From Enterococcus_D entomosocium (GTDB lineage Bacteria; Bacillota; Bacilli; Lactobacillales; Enterococcaceae): a stretch of DNA of 64,000 nt. Below the pieces are notes generated by a model. That model was not told the DNA's origin. It made no database searches and worked only from the letters and a program-made list of their open reading frames with translations. Below, piece after piece: positions 1 to 7,491 of this stretch (its first letter is position 1; each line of letters opens with the position of its first letter). The translations under genes and the position numbers were made by a program. The DNA lies in NCBI RefSeq assembly GCF_030441895.1, contig NZ_JARJAS010000022.1. One strand, 5' to 3'.

Positions 1-117
1 ATATAATATAAGGATCAATTTAATAAATGTAGTATTTATTCTTTAATTAGGGTAGTAAATAATGATAGAAAAACTATATTTAAGGTAGTATGTAATAAAT
101 TTGGTGGAAAATAGTGC

Positions 118-146
118 TTGAATTAAATGAAGTTTTCGGATATTCT
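118..146 (+). promoter_or_regulatory. Probable rep mRNA promoter (pII-like)
   Basis: TTGAAT at 118-123 and TATTCT at 141-146 are separated by 17 bases. A start near 153 gives a rep leader of about 325 nt, close to the leader length of Inc18 rep genes. The leader then carries two CTGGT-loop hairpins and an intrinsic terminator. Confidence 0.6.
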
Positions 147-164
147 TAATATGAAAATTAAAAC

Positions 165-324
165 AAAAAAAGAGAGACGGAAAAATAAGTGAATTGGACC
201 TCACCTATTCTTCTGAATCACATACAACACTATGTGTTCTCGCTCGTCTCAAAATTATGTAAGTGGCTGGTTAACCACTTATGTGATTTAAATAAATCTA
301 TTCGGACTGGTAATCCGAACTTGT
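165..324 (-). ncRNA. Antisense copy-number RNA (RNA III-like) opposite the rep leader
   Basis: A minus-strand RNA of about 160 nt is predicted from its promoter at 331-359 to a T-rich stop at 164-180. It covers two hairpins with almost the same loop: 261-280 (stem AAGTGG/CCACTT) and 301-319 (stem TTCGGA/TCCGAA, loop CTGGTAA). An outer 11-bp stem encloses the second. Two similar-loop hairpins antisense to a rep leader are the layout of RNA III in pIP501/pAMbeta1 plasmids. There RNA III pairs with the nascent leader and lets the attenuator form. The placement fits that role, but the function here is inferred. Confidence 0.75.
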
Positions 325-330
325 AGGTTT

Positions 331-359
331 ATTTTACCATTTTTTGACGAGCAACTCAA
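331..359 (-). promoter_or_regulatory. Promoter of the antisense RNA
   Basis: Read on the minus strand, TTGAGT (354-359) and TAAAAT (331-336) are 17 bases apart, with a TG one base before the -10 (extended -10). It would start RNA III near 324. Confidence 0.65.
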
Positions 360-418
360 TATATATATGCTTATTTTGTCGTGTAATTTAGAGAAATTTT
401 TGACTTTCTAGGCCATTG

Positions 419-461
419 AGAGAACACAAATCGAAAGATTTTTTGTGTTCTCTTTTTGTTT
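419..461 (+). terminator. Transcription attenuator in the rep leader
   Basis: AGAGAACACAAA (419-430) pairs perfectly with TTTGTGTTCTCT (442-453) and is followed by a T-rich run. It ends only about 17 bases before the rep start codon, so it must act before rep is transcribed. In Inc18 plasmids such a hairpin forms when RNA III binds the leader and shuts off rep. Confidence 0.8.
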
Positions 462-478
462 AGAAAGGATAAGTAAGC

Positions 479-1978
479 ATGACAGTAGAGCTAGATACAG
501 TTTATTCAACGATTTTACAAAACGGTATTCGTAAATTTAAATATAAAAACAGCCGCCTTAAACCGTTCTCTTTTAGCGAGCAGACGGGAAAAGGGGCTAT
601 TTTTGCTTACCGTTCAAAAGAACACATGATTGAAGGTATCGGGCTAGTAATTACTTCTGAAGAGGGCATTATTGAAAATAATAATCGCTTTAGTCATTGG
701 ACACCTAATGTATTTCGTTATGGAACGTACGCGGATCAAGGAAAAATGTTTACGAAAGGGCACTCAGAAAATAATTTACGCCAAATCAATACGTTTTTCG
801 TTGACTTTGACACACTAGATCCAAATTTTGATTACGGAGAGATCATTCTAGCAAGTAACGAGCTTGGTTTTATGCCAACGATGGTATTGCGTACAACTCA
901 TGGATACCAGGCATTCTATGTGTTAGATAAACCAGCCTATGTAACAAATAAATCAAACTACAAAGTGATTAACGTGGCTAAAATGATCTCTAATAACCTA
1001 AGAAACAAGTTAGCAAACGACTACCGCTTTCCGGTAGATGCTAATGCGAATCACTTTGGGATCACTCGTATGCCTAATGAAGAAGATGTTTTGTTCTTTG
1101 AACCACAATACCGCTATAGTTTTAAAGAGTGGATCAATTGGTCAATGAAGGTAGATGCTGATAAAAAAATTGAAAACAAAAACGTCTTTGTTTTGCCGTC
1201 AAACCAAGAATTCCGTCAAGTAGACGAGCCTTGGTTCCAGCTATTGCTGCGAAGTAAAAAAATTCAAGGGGAAAAGGGAGTTTATGGCCGTAATAACGTC
1301 ATATTCACCTTGTCTTTGGCATACTATTCTTCCGGATACGCAATGGAAGAATGTGAGTTGACTATGCTGGAGTTTAATGATCGATTAGCCAATCCTTTAG
1401 CAGATCGAGAGCTGACAAGAATTATTCGATCGGCTTATTCAGGAAAATATCAAGCTGCACATAGAGAAAAAGTTATTGTTTTATGCCAGGAATGGGTCGA
1501 TACAAACCTTTCTGAAGAGCAGCTATTCAACAAGAAGCGTGGCTGGTGGAAGTTCAAAAAGGAAAGAGCCGTGCGCAAGTATTCTCATAGTCACGAATGG
1601 GCAGCTGATTTGCTGGCTTATTTGAACAAACAGTCTTATACCTACAAACCTTATATCGTCTCAACAAAAAAAGAACTAAGAGAAGAGTTAAAGATTCCGG
1701 AACGTTCTCTGGATAAGGTACTGAATAAACTGAAAGAAGAAAACAAGATCCATTTTCGGATTCGCGCTGGCCGCAATGGAGGAATCACTTTAGCGTCTGT
1801 ACATGGGTTAATGCGTACAATCATACGCGTAAAAAAAGAGGCCCAAGAGGCTTATATCCATGCGATCACAGAAGCCTTTGGTTTAGGACGGACATTTGTC
1901 CACGAAACATTAAAGCAACTAGTAGAGCCCCCAAAAACCGCCGTACAGATGGAATTTTTGCAACTTGATTCCGGATAA
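479..1978 (+). CDS. rep: Inc18-family replication initiator (RepE/RepR/RepS-like)
   Basis: A 499-residue replication protein. It agrees along its whole length with the RepE/RepR/RepS initiators of pAMbeta1, pIP501 and pSM19035, including the blocks GAIFAYRSK, HWTPNVFRYGTYAD, KGHSENNLRQINTFFVDFD, RYSFKEW, QVDEPW and IPERSLDKVL. These proteins bind an origin just downstream of their own gene and open it for unidirectional theta replication. The ATG is preceded by AGAAAGGAT at good spacing. Expression is likely limited by the antisense RNA and attenuator immediately upstream. The length matches the family, so the gene looks intact. Confidence 0.93.
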   Translation: MTVELDTVYSTILQNGIRKFKYKNSRLKPFSFSEQTGKGAIFAYRSKEHMIEGIGLVITSEEGIIENNNRFSHWTPNVFRYGTYADQGKMFTKGHSENNLRQINTFFVDFDTLDPNFDYGEIILASNELGFMPTMVLRTTHGYQAFYVLDKPAYVTNKSNYKVINVAKMISNNLRNKLANDYRFPVDANANHFGITRMPNEEDVLFFEPQYRYSFKEWINWSMKVDADKKIENKNVFVLPSNQEFRQVDEPWFQLLLRSKKIQGEKGVYGRNNVIFTLSLAYYSSGYAMEECELTMLEFNDRLANPLADRELTRIIRSAYSGKYQAAHREKVIVLCQEWVDTNLSEEQLFNKKRGWWKFKKERAVRKYSHSHEWAADLLAYLNKQSYTYKPYIVSTKKELREELKIPERSLDKVLNKLKEENKIHFRIRAGRNGGITLASVHGLMRTIIRVKKEAQEAYIHAITEAFGLGRTFVHETLKQLVEPPKTAVQMEFLQLDSG

Positions 1979-2035
1979 AAATAAAACCCGCAAATTGCCT
2001 TTTACATTATATCTATGATACGGTTTTCCTTTATT
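1972..2035 (+). other. Probable plasmid replication origin (oriR)
   Basis: Inc18 initiators act at a short origin directly after the rep stop codon. Here the equivalent stretch begins GGATAAAAATAAAACCCGC and is followed by AT-rich DNA. The call rests on position and on a remembered AAACCCGC-type core, not on an alignment. Confidence 0.5.
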
Positions 2036-2070
2036 AAGTGTTTCTTAATTCGTGTTTAGTATTCCCTTGC

Positions 2071-2118
2071 TTGCTGGTTTTAAGAACGAGTAGTATTATT
2101 ATCGCAAACGTAATAATA
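2071..2118 (+). promoter_or_regulatory. Promoter with overlapping operator for the HTH gene
   Basis: TTGCTG (2071-2076) and TATTAT (2094-2099) are 17 bases apart. A perfect 8-bp inverted repeat, TATTATTA (2094-2101) and TAATAATA (2111-2118), covers the -10 and start region. It is an obvious site for autorepression by the HTH protein encoded next. Confidence 0.55.
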
Positions 2119-2139
2119 TGGTGGGAGGTCTTTCTGACT

Positions 2140-2427
2140 ATGAGTATCAATACCTTCGTATATCCTTATCCGATCAATGTATTTATTATTTCGCGGTTAG
2201 GTATGACAGTAGAGCAATTTTGTGAGTTGCATGGATATAAGCAGAGTACAGTGGCAAGCTGGGTAACAAGAAACCGTGCAGTAAAAACGTTACCTTGTGA
2301 TTTTTTATATTGTCTTAGTCTTTCTTCAGGCTGGTCGATGGATGATGTTTATCGTCATTTATTGGTATTGGAGGAGAAGTTCTTAAAGAGTATTAATCCA
2401 AAAAAAGAAAAAGAACAAATTAATTAG
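2140..2427 (+). CDS. Small helix-turn-helix DNA-binding protein
   Basis: A 95-residue protein starting at the ATG at 2140, after GGGAGGT. A longer reading frame starts at 2038, but it would run through the promoter and operator, so the shorter start is preferred. Residues around 25-65 (MTVEQFCELHGYKQSTVASW) look like a Cro/C1-type helix-turn-helix. Its position next to rep suggests a role in copy control or autoregulation. It does not resemble CopR in sequence, and in Inc18 plasmids copR lies upstream of rep, not downstream. Function beyond DNA binding is not known. Confidence 0.6.
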   Translation: MSINTFVYPYPINVFIISRLGMTVEQFCELHGYKQSTVASWVTRNRAVKTLPCDFLYCLSLSSGWSMDDVYRHLLVLEEKFLKSINPKKEKEQIN

Positions 2428-2743
2428 TTCTGTCTATCATTCTTCGTTGTATTTTAGTTTTTTTACGTGTTTGTTAAGTGATATAGGAAATGTAACTTAA
2501 TAAATGATTTTGTCAGTTTACTTTTTGGAAGGTTCAAGTATCTGTATTTGTTTGTGAAAGGTAATATTATTACATTTTTGTAAGGATTATTTAAAACAGC
2601 AATAGTGTATAATTTAAATAAGATTATATCTTTTCTATGTTTAAAATATCGATAAAATAAATATTTACAATATCCTATTACTAAAATATACTTGAGTTAG
2701 AAAGGGGGAACAGTAGATTCATTTTTCGAATTTACTGAAAGAT
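2428..2743 (+). promoter_or_regulatory. AT-rich gap with promoter for the secreted-protein pair
   Basis: No supported gene lies in this 316-base stretch. TTTACA (2664-2669) and TATACT (2687-2692), 17 bases apart, form a good promoter about 50 bases before the next gene. Confidence 0.55.
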
Positions 2744-3178
2744 ATGAAAAAATCAAAAAGGAAAGTATTGACGATTGTTTTATCTTGCACAGTTTTGGTA
2801 GTACTTGGTACACTATTTTTCCTGAAAAATAATGGTAAAACAGGTATTTTTATTGAAAATAATAAAGGTGCAATAGAAGTTCCTATTACAATAGCAAGAA
2901 ATTATCTGAATGATTCAGAAGTTCTTTATGAAAGTAATTCGATAAAGTCTACGAATAAACCAATAGAGGAAGCTAGTATAAGTGGTGAGAGTTCTATTTC
3001 AGTTACCATTTATGGAGAAGAGCAAACAGTTACTGGATATGTTGATAGCAATACTAAAAACTTTTCTTTATTGGTAAAAGTAGCTAGTTATGACGAATCA
3101 ACGGGTAAAATAGTATTAGATTGCAACTATGATGATGGTATAAACAAAACAGAAAAACAATTGATTTTCCAAAAATAA
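2744..3178 (+). CDS. Membrane-anchored extracellular protein of unknown function
   Basis: A 144-residue protein with a lysine-rich start and one hydrophobic segment (about residues 8-27), followed by a polar domain predicted outside the cell. No family is recognised. It has its own promoter and is followed after 12 bases by a secreted DUF6973-like protein, so the two are probably co-transcribed. A partner, inhibitor or immunity role is possible, but nothing in the sequence proves it. Confidence 0.6.
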   Translation: MKKSKRKVLTIVLSCTVLVVLGTLFFLKNNGKTGIFIENNKGAIEVPITIARNYLNDSEVLYESNSIKSTNKPIEEASISGESSISVTIYGEEQTVTGYVDSNTKNFSLLVKVASYDESTGKIVLDCNYDDGINKTEKQLIFQK

Positions 3179-3190
3179 GGAGAACTAAAA

Positions 3191-3943
3191 ATGAAAAAAA
3201 TATTTTTAACGTTAGTTTTATTCTTTGGTATTTCAGTATCAAGTAGTATCCATGCTTATGCAGATGATATTGCAACAGATGAATCAGTATCAGAAACAAT
3301 ATCGAATGAGAGTCTAAGCGATGAAGTAATAGATAGTTTAACAATTGATGACTTTGTTAGAGCTTATGAAATTTCGAGCTCAGATGAAGCATTTAAAGAT
3401 CTATCTGAAGATGATCAAAACTTATATATGATTAAGCTATACAATGAGATATATGAGTCAAAAAGCTATAGGGTAACAGCAAGATATCTGCCATCTGCCT
3501 ACGAGAATTTGAATAGTGCGGAAAAAAAGCTTGTCAAATCATATCCTGCGCAAGCAGCACAAGTGTATACTGCTTCTAGTTTGGCTACAAAAAGAACAAA
3601 TGCATTATACAAAAACGGGTTGCATAATGGAAACGGAGATGCTTTCAGACATACGTATTGGAATGCTGAGATGGCAACGATGTTAGCTGGATATGGATCA
3701 AGTTTCAACCCTTCTAACGGTAAAACAAATGCGAAAAGATGGGCAGATGCTCACGAGGAAAATAAAAATCAACCAGCTAATGAAAAGCAGATGGATCTTT
3801 TCAACAATAATGTTGGTAGATCGATTGTAAATAAGAAATATTCATCAAAGGATTTGGAGAAGAAGGCTTTAGCAAAAGTCGATTCAGGAAGTTGTAGAAG
3901 AATTGTAAATAACAAAGTAGTTGCTACAACTAAAGCAAGATAG
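3191..3943 (+). CDS. Secreted protein with a DUF6973-like domain
   Basis: A 250-residue protein with a clear signal peptide (about residues 1-25, ending near HAYA) after an AAGGAG ribosome site. An acidic region follows. The C-terminal half carries a conserved block: NGNGDAFRHTYWN, then DAHEENK, then MDLFNNNVGR. I recognise this pattern from DUF6973-type domains, which occur in secreted proteins and toxin-like polymorphic proteins. The conserved His, Asp and Glu residues suggest an enzyme, but its substrate is unknown. The gene ends at a strong terminator and faces the Rgg-like regulator convergently. Confidence 0.6.
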   Translation: MKKIFLTLVLFFGISVSSSIHAYADDIATDESVSETISNESLSDEVIDSLTIDDFVRAYEISSSDEAFKDLSEDDQNLYMIKLYNEIYESKSYRVTARYLPSAYENLNSAEKKLVKSYPAQAAQVYTASSLATKRTNALYKNGLHNGNGDAFRHTYWNAEMATMLAGYGSSFNPSNGKTNAKRWADAHEENKNQPANEKQMDLFNNNVGRSIVNKKYSSKDLEKKALAKVDSGSCRRIVNNKVVATTKAR

Positions 3944-3950
3944 TTTTTCG

Positions 3951-3980
3951 AGAAGAGATGAATAGTATCTCTTCTTTTTT
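3951..3980 (+). terminator. Intrinsic terminator after the secreted-protein pair
   Basis: AGAAGAGAT (3951-3959) pairs with ATCTCTTCT (3967-3975) and runs into six T residues. Confidence 0.85.
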
Positions 3981-4027
3981 GTATTGATGATTTGGGAAAA
4001 TAGGAAACTTCAGTTTTAAAAATATAT

Positions 4028-4058
4028 AAAAAGCCCAGCAAAGAATACTAAGCTTTTT
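4028..4058 (-). terminator. Intrinsic terminator of the Rgg-like regulator gene
   Basis: On the minus strand AAAAAGC (4058-4052) pairs with GCTTTTT (4034-4028), just after the regulator's stop codon. Confidence 0.6.
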
Positions 4059-4059
4059 C

Positions 4060-5004
4060 TTATGGTTTTAAAATGTATACAGGTGGAATATGAATATTGT
4101 TTGGACGATCACCGTTTCTGTCAGATAGACGTTGGAAACCGCCATGTAGCCCTTCTACCAAACGACTTGAGGGTAATAAGTTGTGCCAATTAGTAACAAT
4201 TTGATTCAATTTGTTTAGCTTATTTTGTTTTTCATTGTTTTGATTTTCGGTGTAGATGGCTAGAACATTCTCTAAGTATTGGGCCCAAATTTTCAGTTCA
4301 ATGGAGTCAACATGGTCTGCTGTAGCTATTAATTTATTTAAAGGCTGCTTGGCTTCTTCAAAATAACCTAAATCCATTAAGCAATCGGATAGGTTTCCTA
4401 AGCAGATTGGATAATACTTTTTGTAGAAATGATTAAATGAGTCCATAACATTGAAGTCGACGTCTATCAATTTTTGACTGACAATCTGAAGCTGATCCAT
4501 TGATAGCAGGGTCATAAAATCTGCGAAGAATTGAAGATCGTAAGAAGTCAGATGATTTGTGACTAAGATTTGATTCATCAATGCCTGGACTTCAAGAATA
4601 TCTATTTTAGGTATTTGTCTTGTATCTTTTGCAAAATACTTTTCTAGCAACAATCGCATTCTGCTTAGCATTAGACTGTTTTTTTGATTTTTTATCAGGT
4701 CTTCGTATAGGATAATTGCTTCAGCTATATCATGTGTATCAGTGACGATATTGTATCGCTTGAAAAGATTTTTGTATTCATGATTTTCACTTCGATAATA
4801 GAGATCCAAGATATCTTCAATCCTAGCATTCAATTTTTTTGCTAAAGGAATAAGCATATATATCGGAAATTCTCTTTCGCCTTTTTTTATTCTTGCATAC
4901 GAGCTTTCACTAAGAATAGTATTTACTAATTCTTTTTGGGATATTCCACGACTTTTTCTTAAATCTTCGATTATCCCCACTAAAATGATAGACTTCTCAT
5001 TCAC
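4060..5004 (-). CDS. Rgg/PrgX-like peptide-responsive transcription regulator
   Basis: A 314-residue protein. Residues 1-65 form an XRE helix-turn-helix (GISQKELVNTILSESSYARI). The remainder is helical and TPR-like, the layout of RRNPP regulators such as Rgg, PlcR and PrgX that bind short imported peptides. The start is a GTG; the nearest GGAGG lies about 11 bases upstream, slightly far. The gene is divergent from a 26-codon hydrophobic peptide ORF at 5131, and an inverted repeat sits between them. This is the typical pairing of receptor and signal peptide. It could control transfer, but the target is inferred. Confidence 0.75.
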   Translation of the reverse strand: MNEKSIILVGIIEDLRKSRGISQKELVNTILSESSYARIKKGEREFPIYMLIPLAKKLNARIEDILDLYYRSENHEYKNLFKRYNIVTDTHDIAEAIILYEDLIKNQKNSLMLSRMRLLLEKYFAKDTRQIPKIDILEVQALMNQILVTNHLTSYDLQFFADFMTLLSMDQLQIVSQKLIDVDFNVMDSFNHFYKKYYPICLGNLSDCLMDLGYFEEAKQPLNKLIATADHVDSIELKIWAQYLENVLAIYTENQNNEKQNKLNKLNQIVTNWHNLLPSSRLVEGLHGGFQRLSDRNGDRPNNIHIPPVYILKP

Positions 5005-5026
5005 AGCTCATTAAACCTCCATAAGA

Positions 5027-5086
5027 AATTGCCAATTTAGCAATTATCAACTTTTTTGTTGTAAAAATTTTATCAAGTGGTACTAT
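5027..5086. promoter_or_regulatory. Divergent control region with a candidate operator
   Basis: AATTGC (5027-5032) and GCAATT (5040-5045) form a perfect inverted repeat just upstream of the regulator gene. For the peptide gene, TTGTTG (5056-5061) and an extended -10 TACTAT (5081-5086) are 19 bases apart. The repeat is a plausible binding site for the regulator. Confidence 0.4.
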
Positions 5087-5130
5087 TTGATTTGTAAATT
5101 TACACAATTAAAGTATCGGAGGAAAACAGC

Positions 5131-5211
5131 ATGAGTTTAGACTTAATCCTATTTTTATTAACTGGTTCGACTAGTGTTCAAACACGAGATGTACAAATTG
5201 GTACACGCTAG
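5131..5211 (+). CDS. Small hydrophobic peptide, candidate signal peptide precursor
   Basis: A 26-codon frame beginning at an ATG with a strong ribosome site (CGGAGGAAAACAGC). The product starts MSLDLILFLLTGSTS and has a strongly hydrophobic core (LILFLLTG), like the short hydrophobic pheromones and inhibitor peptides of enterococcal plasmids. It is divergent from the Rgg/PrgX-like gene, which strengthens the idea. It has a polar C-terminal tail, so processing would be needed. A leader or antitoxin-like role is also possible. Confidence 0.5.
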   Translation: MSLDLILFLLTGSTSVQTRDVQIGTR

Positions 5212-5220
5212 AATATTTTT

Positions 5221-5481
5221 TTAATCGTCAAATGGTGGGAATTGATCAATGTCTTCTAACAATTCTTTAGGTGAAATATTTAAGCCGGCACAAATTTTCA
5301 AATAAACTTTTAAGCTGACTTTGGTTCTTTTCCCATTCTCTATAAAACTAATATGGTTATCTGCCACACCAGATCTTGAAGATAGCTCTAAAACAGTTAA
5401 CTTTCGCTCTTTTCTAGCTTGTTTAAGTTTCTTAGCAATATTTTGAATAATTTGATCATATTGATCTTCAGATAGTTGCAT
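5221..5481 (-). CDS. XRE-family transcription regulator
   Basis: An 86-residue protein that is almost entirely one helix-turn-helix domain (residues 11-70; LTVLELSSRSGVADNHISFI at the recognition region). GAGGTGAT precedes the ATG at normal spacing. Its promoter (5551-5579) overlaps a promoter on the opposite strand (5529-5557), so binding there would repress both directions. The target is probably the rightward transcript toward 6044. It resembles SinR- or phage-type repressors in size. Confidence 0.75.
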   Translation of the reverse strand: MQLSEDQYDQIIQNIAKKLKQARKERKLTVLELSSRSGVADNHISFIENGKRTKVSLKVYLKICAGLNISPKELLEDIDQFPPFDD

Positions 5482-5528
5482 TTAAATCACCTCTGCCATT
5501 GATTTTAAAGGTTTTATAAAAGTAATCA

Positions 5529-5579
5529 TTGGCGAAATGGTAAATAAATGATATAATTAGTTTAGAAAAGTAATTGCAA
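5529..5579. promoter_or_regulatory. Overlapping divergent promoters
   Basis: Plus strand: TTGGCG (5529-5534), 17 bases, TATAAT (5552-5557). Minus strand: TTGCAA (5574-5579), 17 bases, TTATAT (5551-5556). The two -10 elements share the same bases, so only one polymerase could occupy the site at a time. Confidence 0.6.
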
Positions 5580-5652
5580 AATAATTTTTGATATGCTATG
5601 TTTTACACATAAAAATAAAACAATATTTTTGTTTGACATACTTGTACGAAGC

Positions 5653-5797
5653 CAAACAAAAAGGAGCCCCCGAAGTAAATCTCGTCACTGCAAGAGCGCC
5701 AACTCATGCAGGAGTCATTGATAAACCTCGGTTTCCAATCAAGTGTACCAGCACCTGAACGGATTGAGCTCCTTTGCGTCGTAGCTTCTCTACAACG
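5653..5797 (-). ncRNA. Candidate structured small RNA with intrinsic terminator
   Basis: On the minus strand an extended -10 (TGTTATAAT, -10 at 5803-5808) lies before a 5' hairpin (5797-5777, one G-U pair). A closing stem follows: AAAGGAGC-type arms at 5775-5768 and 5667-5660, ending in a T run. Between the arms is a further hairpin (stems TTGAT/ATCAA and AAACC/GGTTT). No reading frame with a ribosome site is evident. I do not recognise the RNA family. It lies between the XRE regulator and the next operon, so a regulatory role is plausible. Confidence 0.45.
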
Positions 5798-5966
5798 ATG
5801 TAATTATAACAGATAATGATTGTAGAAAGAAACTTCTGATTCAATGTATTATTGAAAAATGTATGTTTGATCTTTAGTTTCTTCTACAGTTGATCTAGGT
5901 GAGTGATAGGCCAAATCATCATTTTTGACGCCATCTGTTATTTTCGTTGAAGAGACTGCGATTCTT

Positions 5967-6010
5967 AGGAGGTAAATTCATGTTCTCGTGAATTTACCTC
6001 CTTTTTGTTT
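5967..6010 (+). terminator. Strong intrinsic terminator upstream of the 6044 gene
   Basis: AGGAGGTAAATTC (5967-5979) and GAATTTACCTCCT (5990-6002) form a perfect 13-bp stem, followed by TTTTTGTTT. It lies only 34 bases before the next start codon, so it may act as an attenuator for transcripts from the promoter at 5529. Confidence 0.85.
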
Positions 6011-6043
6011 GCTTTTATGTAAGTATGATCTAGGAAATGAGGA

Positions 6044-6451
6044 ATGACAATGACAAAAGGGTTAGCAGTATACGTTAAAGATCTAGCAAGAATCAAAACA
6101 ACGGTACAACTATTTAACACGCAGCATTGGATGATTGAAGGGGAAAACGCCTATCGCTATACGACTCTTTTTGAAAAAGGGAAGCCAAAAAAAATATTTT
6201 TCGGGGCTGCCAAAACGGAAACGATCTTTCCCCAAATCAAACTTCTTTTTGATCAAAAGGAAAGAGTCATTGCTCAACGGTTAAATTCAAATGGTCGTCT
6301 GATAACGACACGGGAAAACAAATATTTCAAAGTCCGGAACCATCGAGCGGAACGAGCGTTAGAAGTGTATGCCTTGATCACTGCGATAGAAGAAAAGGAA
6401 TACGAAGAAATGATTCAAAATTATTGGTACCAGGAACGAAAAAGAGCGTAA
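6044..6451 (+). CDS. Conserved-looking protein of unknown function, possible transfer-region gene
   Basis: A 135-residue soluble, basic protein with no signal peptide or membrane segment. No family is recognised. It may begin at the second ATG (6050), as the ribosome site is weak (AGGAATGACA near the start). A strong terminator sits just upstream and a structured RNA candidate follows. In pMG1-type plasmids a transfer gene under termination control is described in the corresponding regulatory region, and this gene could be its counterpart. That parallel is from memory and weak. Confidence 0.5.
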   Translation: MTMTKGLAVYVKDLARIKTTVQLFNTQHWMIEGENAYRYTTLFEKGKPKKIFFGAAKTETIFPQIKLLFDQKERVIAQRLNSNGRLITTRENKYFKVRNHRAERALEVYALITAIEEKEYEEMIQNYWYQERKRA

Positions 6452-6569
6452 CTGCTTTTTGAACATTTAATTAAACATCTTTTGTTTGCTAGTTTCTAGC
6501 AAAATCTCTTGATATGAGTTGATAACGAACGAGTATTGAGAACTAATTGAATATATGAATGTGGGTATT

Positions 6570-6745
6570 AGAACGCCCCTCTAAACTAAACAGCATGGCT
6601 ACTAAGGGGTTTAGAGTAACCAGGAATACAATGAACTGGTGAGCCAAAAACATTGAAGGATTTGCCAAGACCGCACGTGTGCGAGCGAATATCCGGCCTT
6701 CATAGGAGTTAGATTTCTCCGGTTGTAAAAATCTGCGACTTTTAT
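6570..6745 (+). ncRNA. Non-coding stretch rich in stem-loops
   Basis: Between the 6044 gene and the small membrane genes lies about 325 bases without a supported gene. It holds clear stems: CTCTAAAC/GTTTAGAG (loop about 24 nt), ACCAG/CTGGT, and AGATTT/AAATCT before a T-rich run. GC content and structure exceed those of nearby intergenic DNA. It may be a small RNA or a long 5' leader of the downstream genes. No known family is recognised, and no clear promoter was found. Confidence 0.35.
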
Positions 6746-6822
6746 TTTGTTCTATTTACGAATCTTGTAAACAAAAGATGTTTAATTGGTTAATACTAAA
6801 ATTTAAAAAGGGAGTGGAAGTT

Positions 6823-6981
6823 ATGACGAAGACAAATAAATTATTGGCAGTTGGAATGTTTTTCTTGAAGATGATGTTTAAAGTTAGTATGGGATTGCTG
6901 AAGGTTGCGGTATTTATCTTCATTTTTACTTTCACGTTTGCTGCGATCAACGCTACTTCAACATCATTTTCTAAAAGGTGA
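6823..6981 (+). CDS. Small membrane protein
   Basis: A 52-residue protein starting at the ATG at 6823 after GGGAGTGG; the in-frame ATG at 6778 lacks a ribosome site. Residues about 7-43 are strongly hydrophobic with few charges, suggesting one or two membrane segments. No family recognised. It is followed after six bases by another small membrane protein, so both likely belong to one transcript. Confidence 0.55.
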   Translation: MTKTNKLLAVGMFFLKMMFKVSMGLLKVAVFIFIFTFTFAAINATSTSFSKR

Positions 6982-6987
6982 TAAAAA

Positions 6988-7245
6988 GTGAAAGTCTCTG
7001 AATTAATCAAGATCACGAATAAAATAAGAAAAATGGATAAGTTGAAAAGCCGATTATTGTCGACGCTGATTGTAATAACAACTTTATTTGGTATTGGAAT
7101 CTTGGGTACATTATTTTTATTCGGCACTCAACGGTTGGTTGTATCATTTATTTTAATCAAGTGGCTTATTGCAATAACTGCAATCATTTGGCTTTTAATT
7201 AGCGTTTTGCAGATCAAGATTCTCCTAGAAAAGCGGAAAATTTGA
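6988..7245 (+). CDS. Small two-segment membrane protein
   Basis: An 85-residue protein starting at a GTG preceded by AAAGGTGAT. It has two hydrophobic segments (about residues 24-45 and 50-75) joined by a short loop. The N-terminus is basic (ITNKIRKMDKLKSR). No family recognised. It is next to another small membrane protein and ahead of a string of small genes and a methyltransferase gene. Confidence 0.55.
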   Translation: MKVSELIKITNKIRKMDKLKSRLLSTLIVITTLFGIGILGTLFLFGTQRLVVSFILIKWLIAITAIIWLLISVLQIKILLEKRKI

Positions 7246-7296
7246 AATTATTTCTTGTCTATATCAAATGTAAAACTGAAGCAGGAGGGAAATATT

Positions 7297-7464
7297 CTGA
7301 AGACGAATCAACTGAAAAGAATGAGAAAAACTAATCCAAGTGTATTTAAAGAGACGTGGCGTGACAAGCAGATTAGATTAAAACAAGAAGAGCAGCAAAA
7401 GCTAGACCATGCTACTGTTCGAAGAGGATCCTTTTCTTGGAAAGAAGGGGAAGTTATTAATTGA
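7297..7464 (+). CDS. Small basic protein, possibly with a CTG start
   Basis: The frame is open from a TTG at 7255, but the only good ribosome site, AGGAGGG (7283-7289), points to a CTG at 7297 with 7-base spacing. No ATG or GTG is available there. The product from that start is 55 residues, basic and probably helical (ETWRDKQIRLKQEEQQKL). No family recognised. It sits in a run of tightly packed small genes, which supports its being real. Confidence 0.45.
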   Translation: MKTNQLKRMRKTNPSVFKETWRDKQIRLKQEEQQKLDHATVRRGSFSWKEGEVIN

Positions 7465-7491
7465 CAGAGATTGCGGAATAGGAGGGTAAAC

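Noticed and set aside
3084..3344. Minus-strand frame opposite the secreted protein genes
   Set aside because: It overlaps two well-supported plus-strand genes and lacks a ribosome site.
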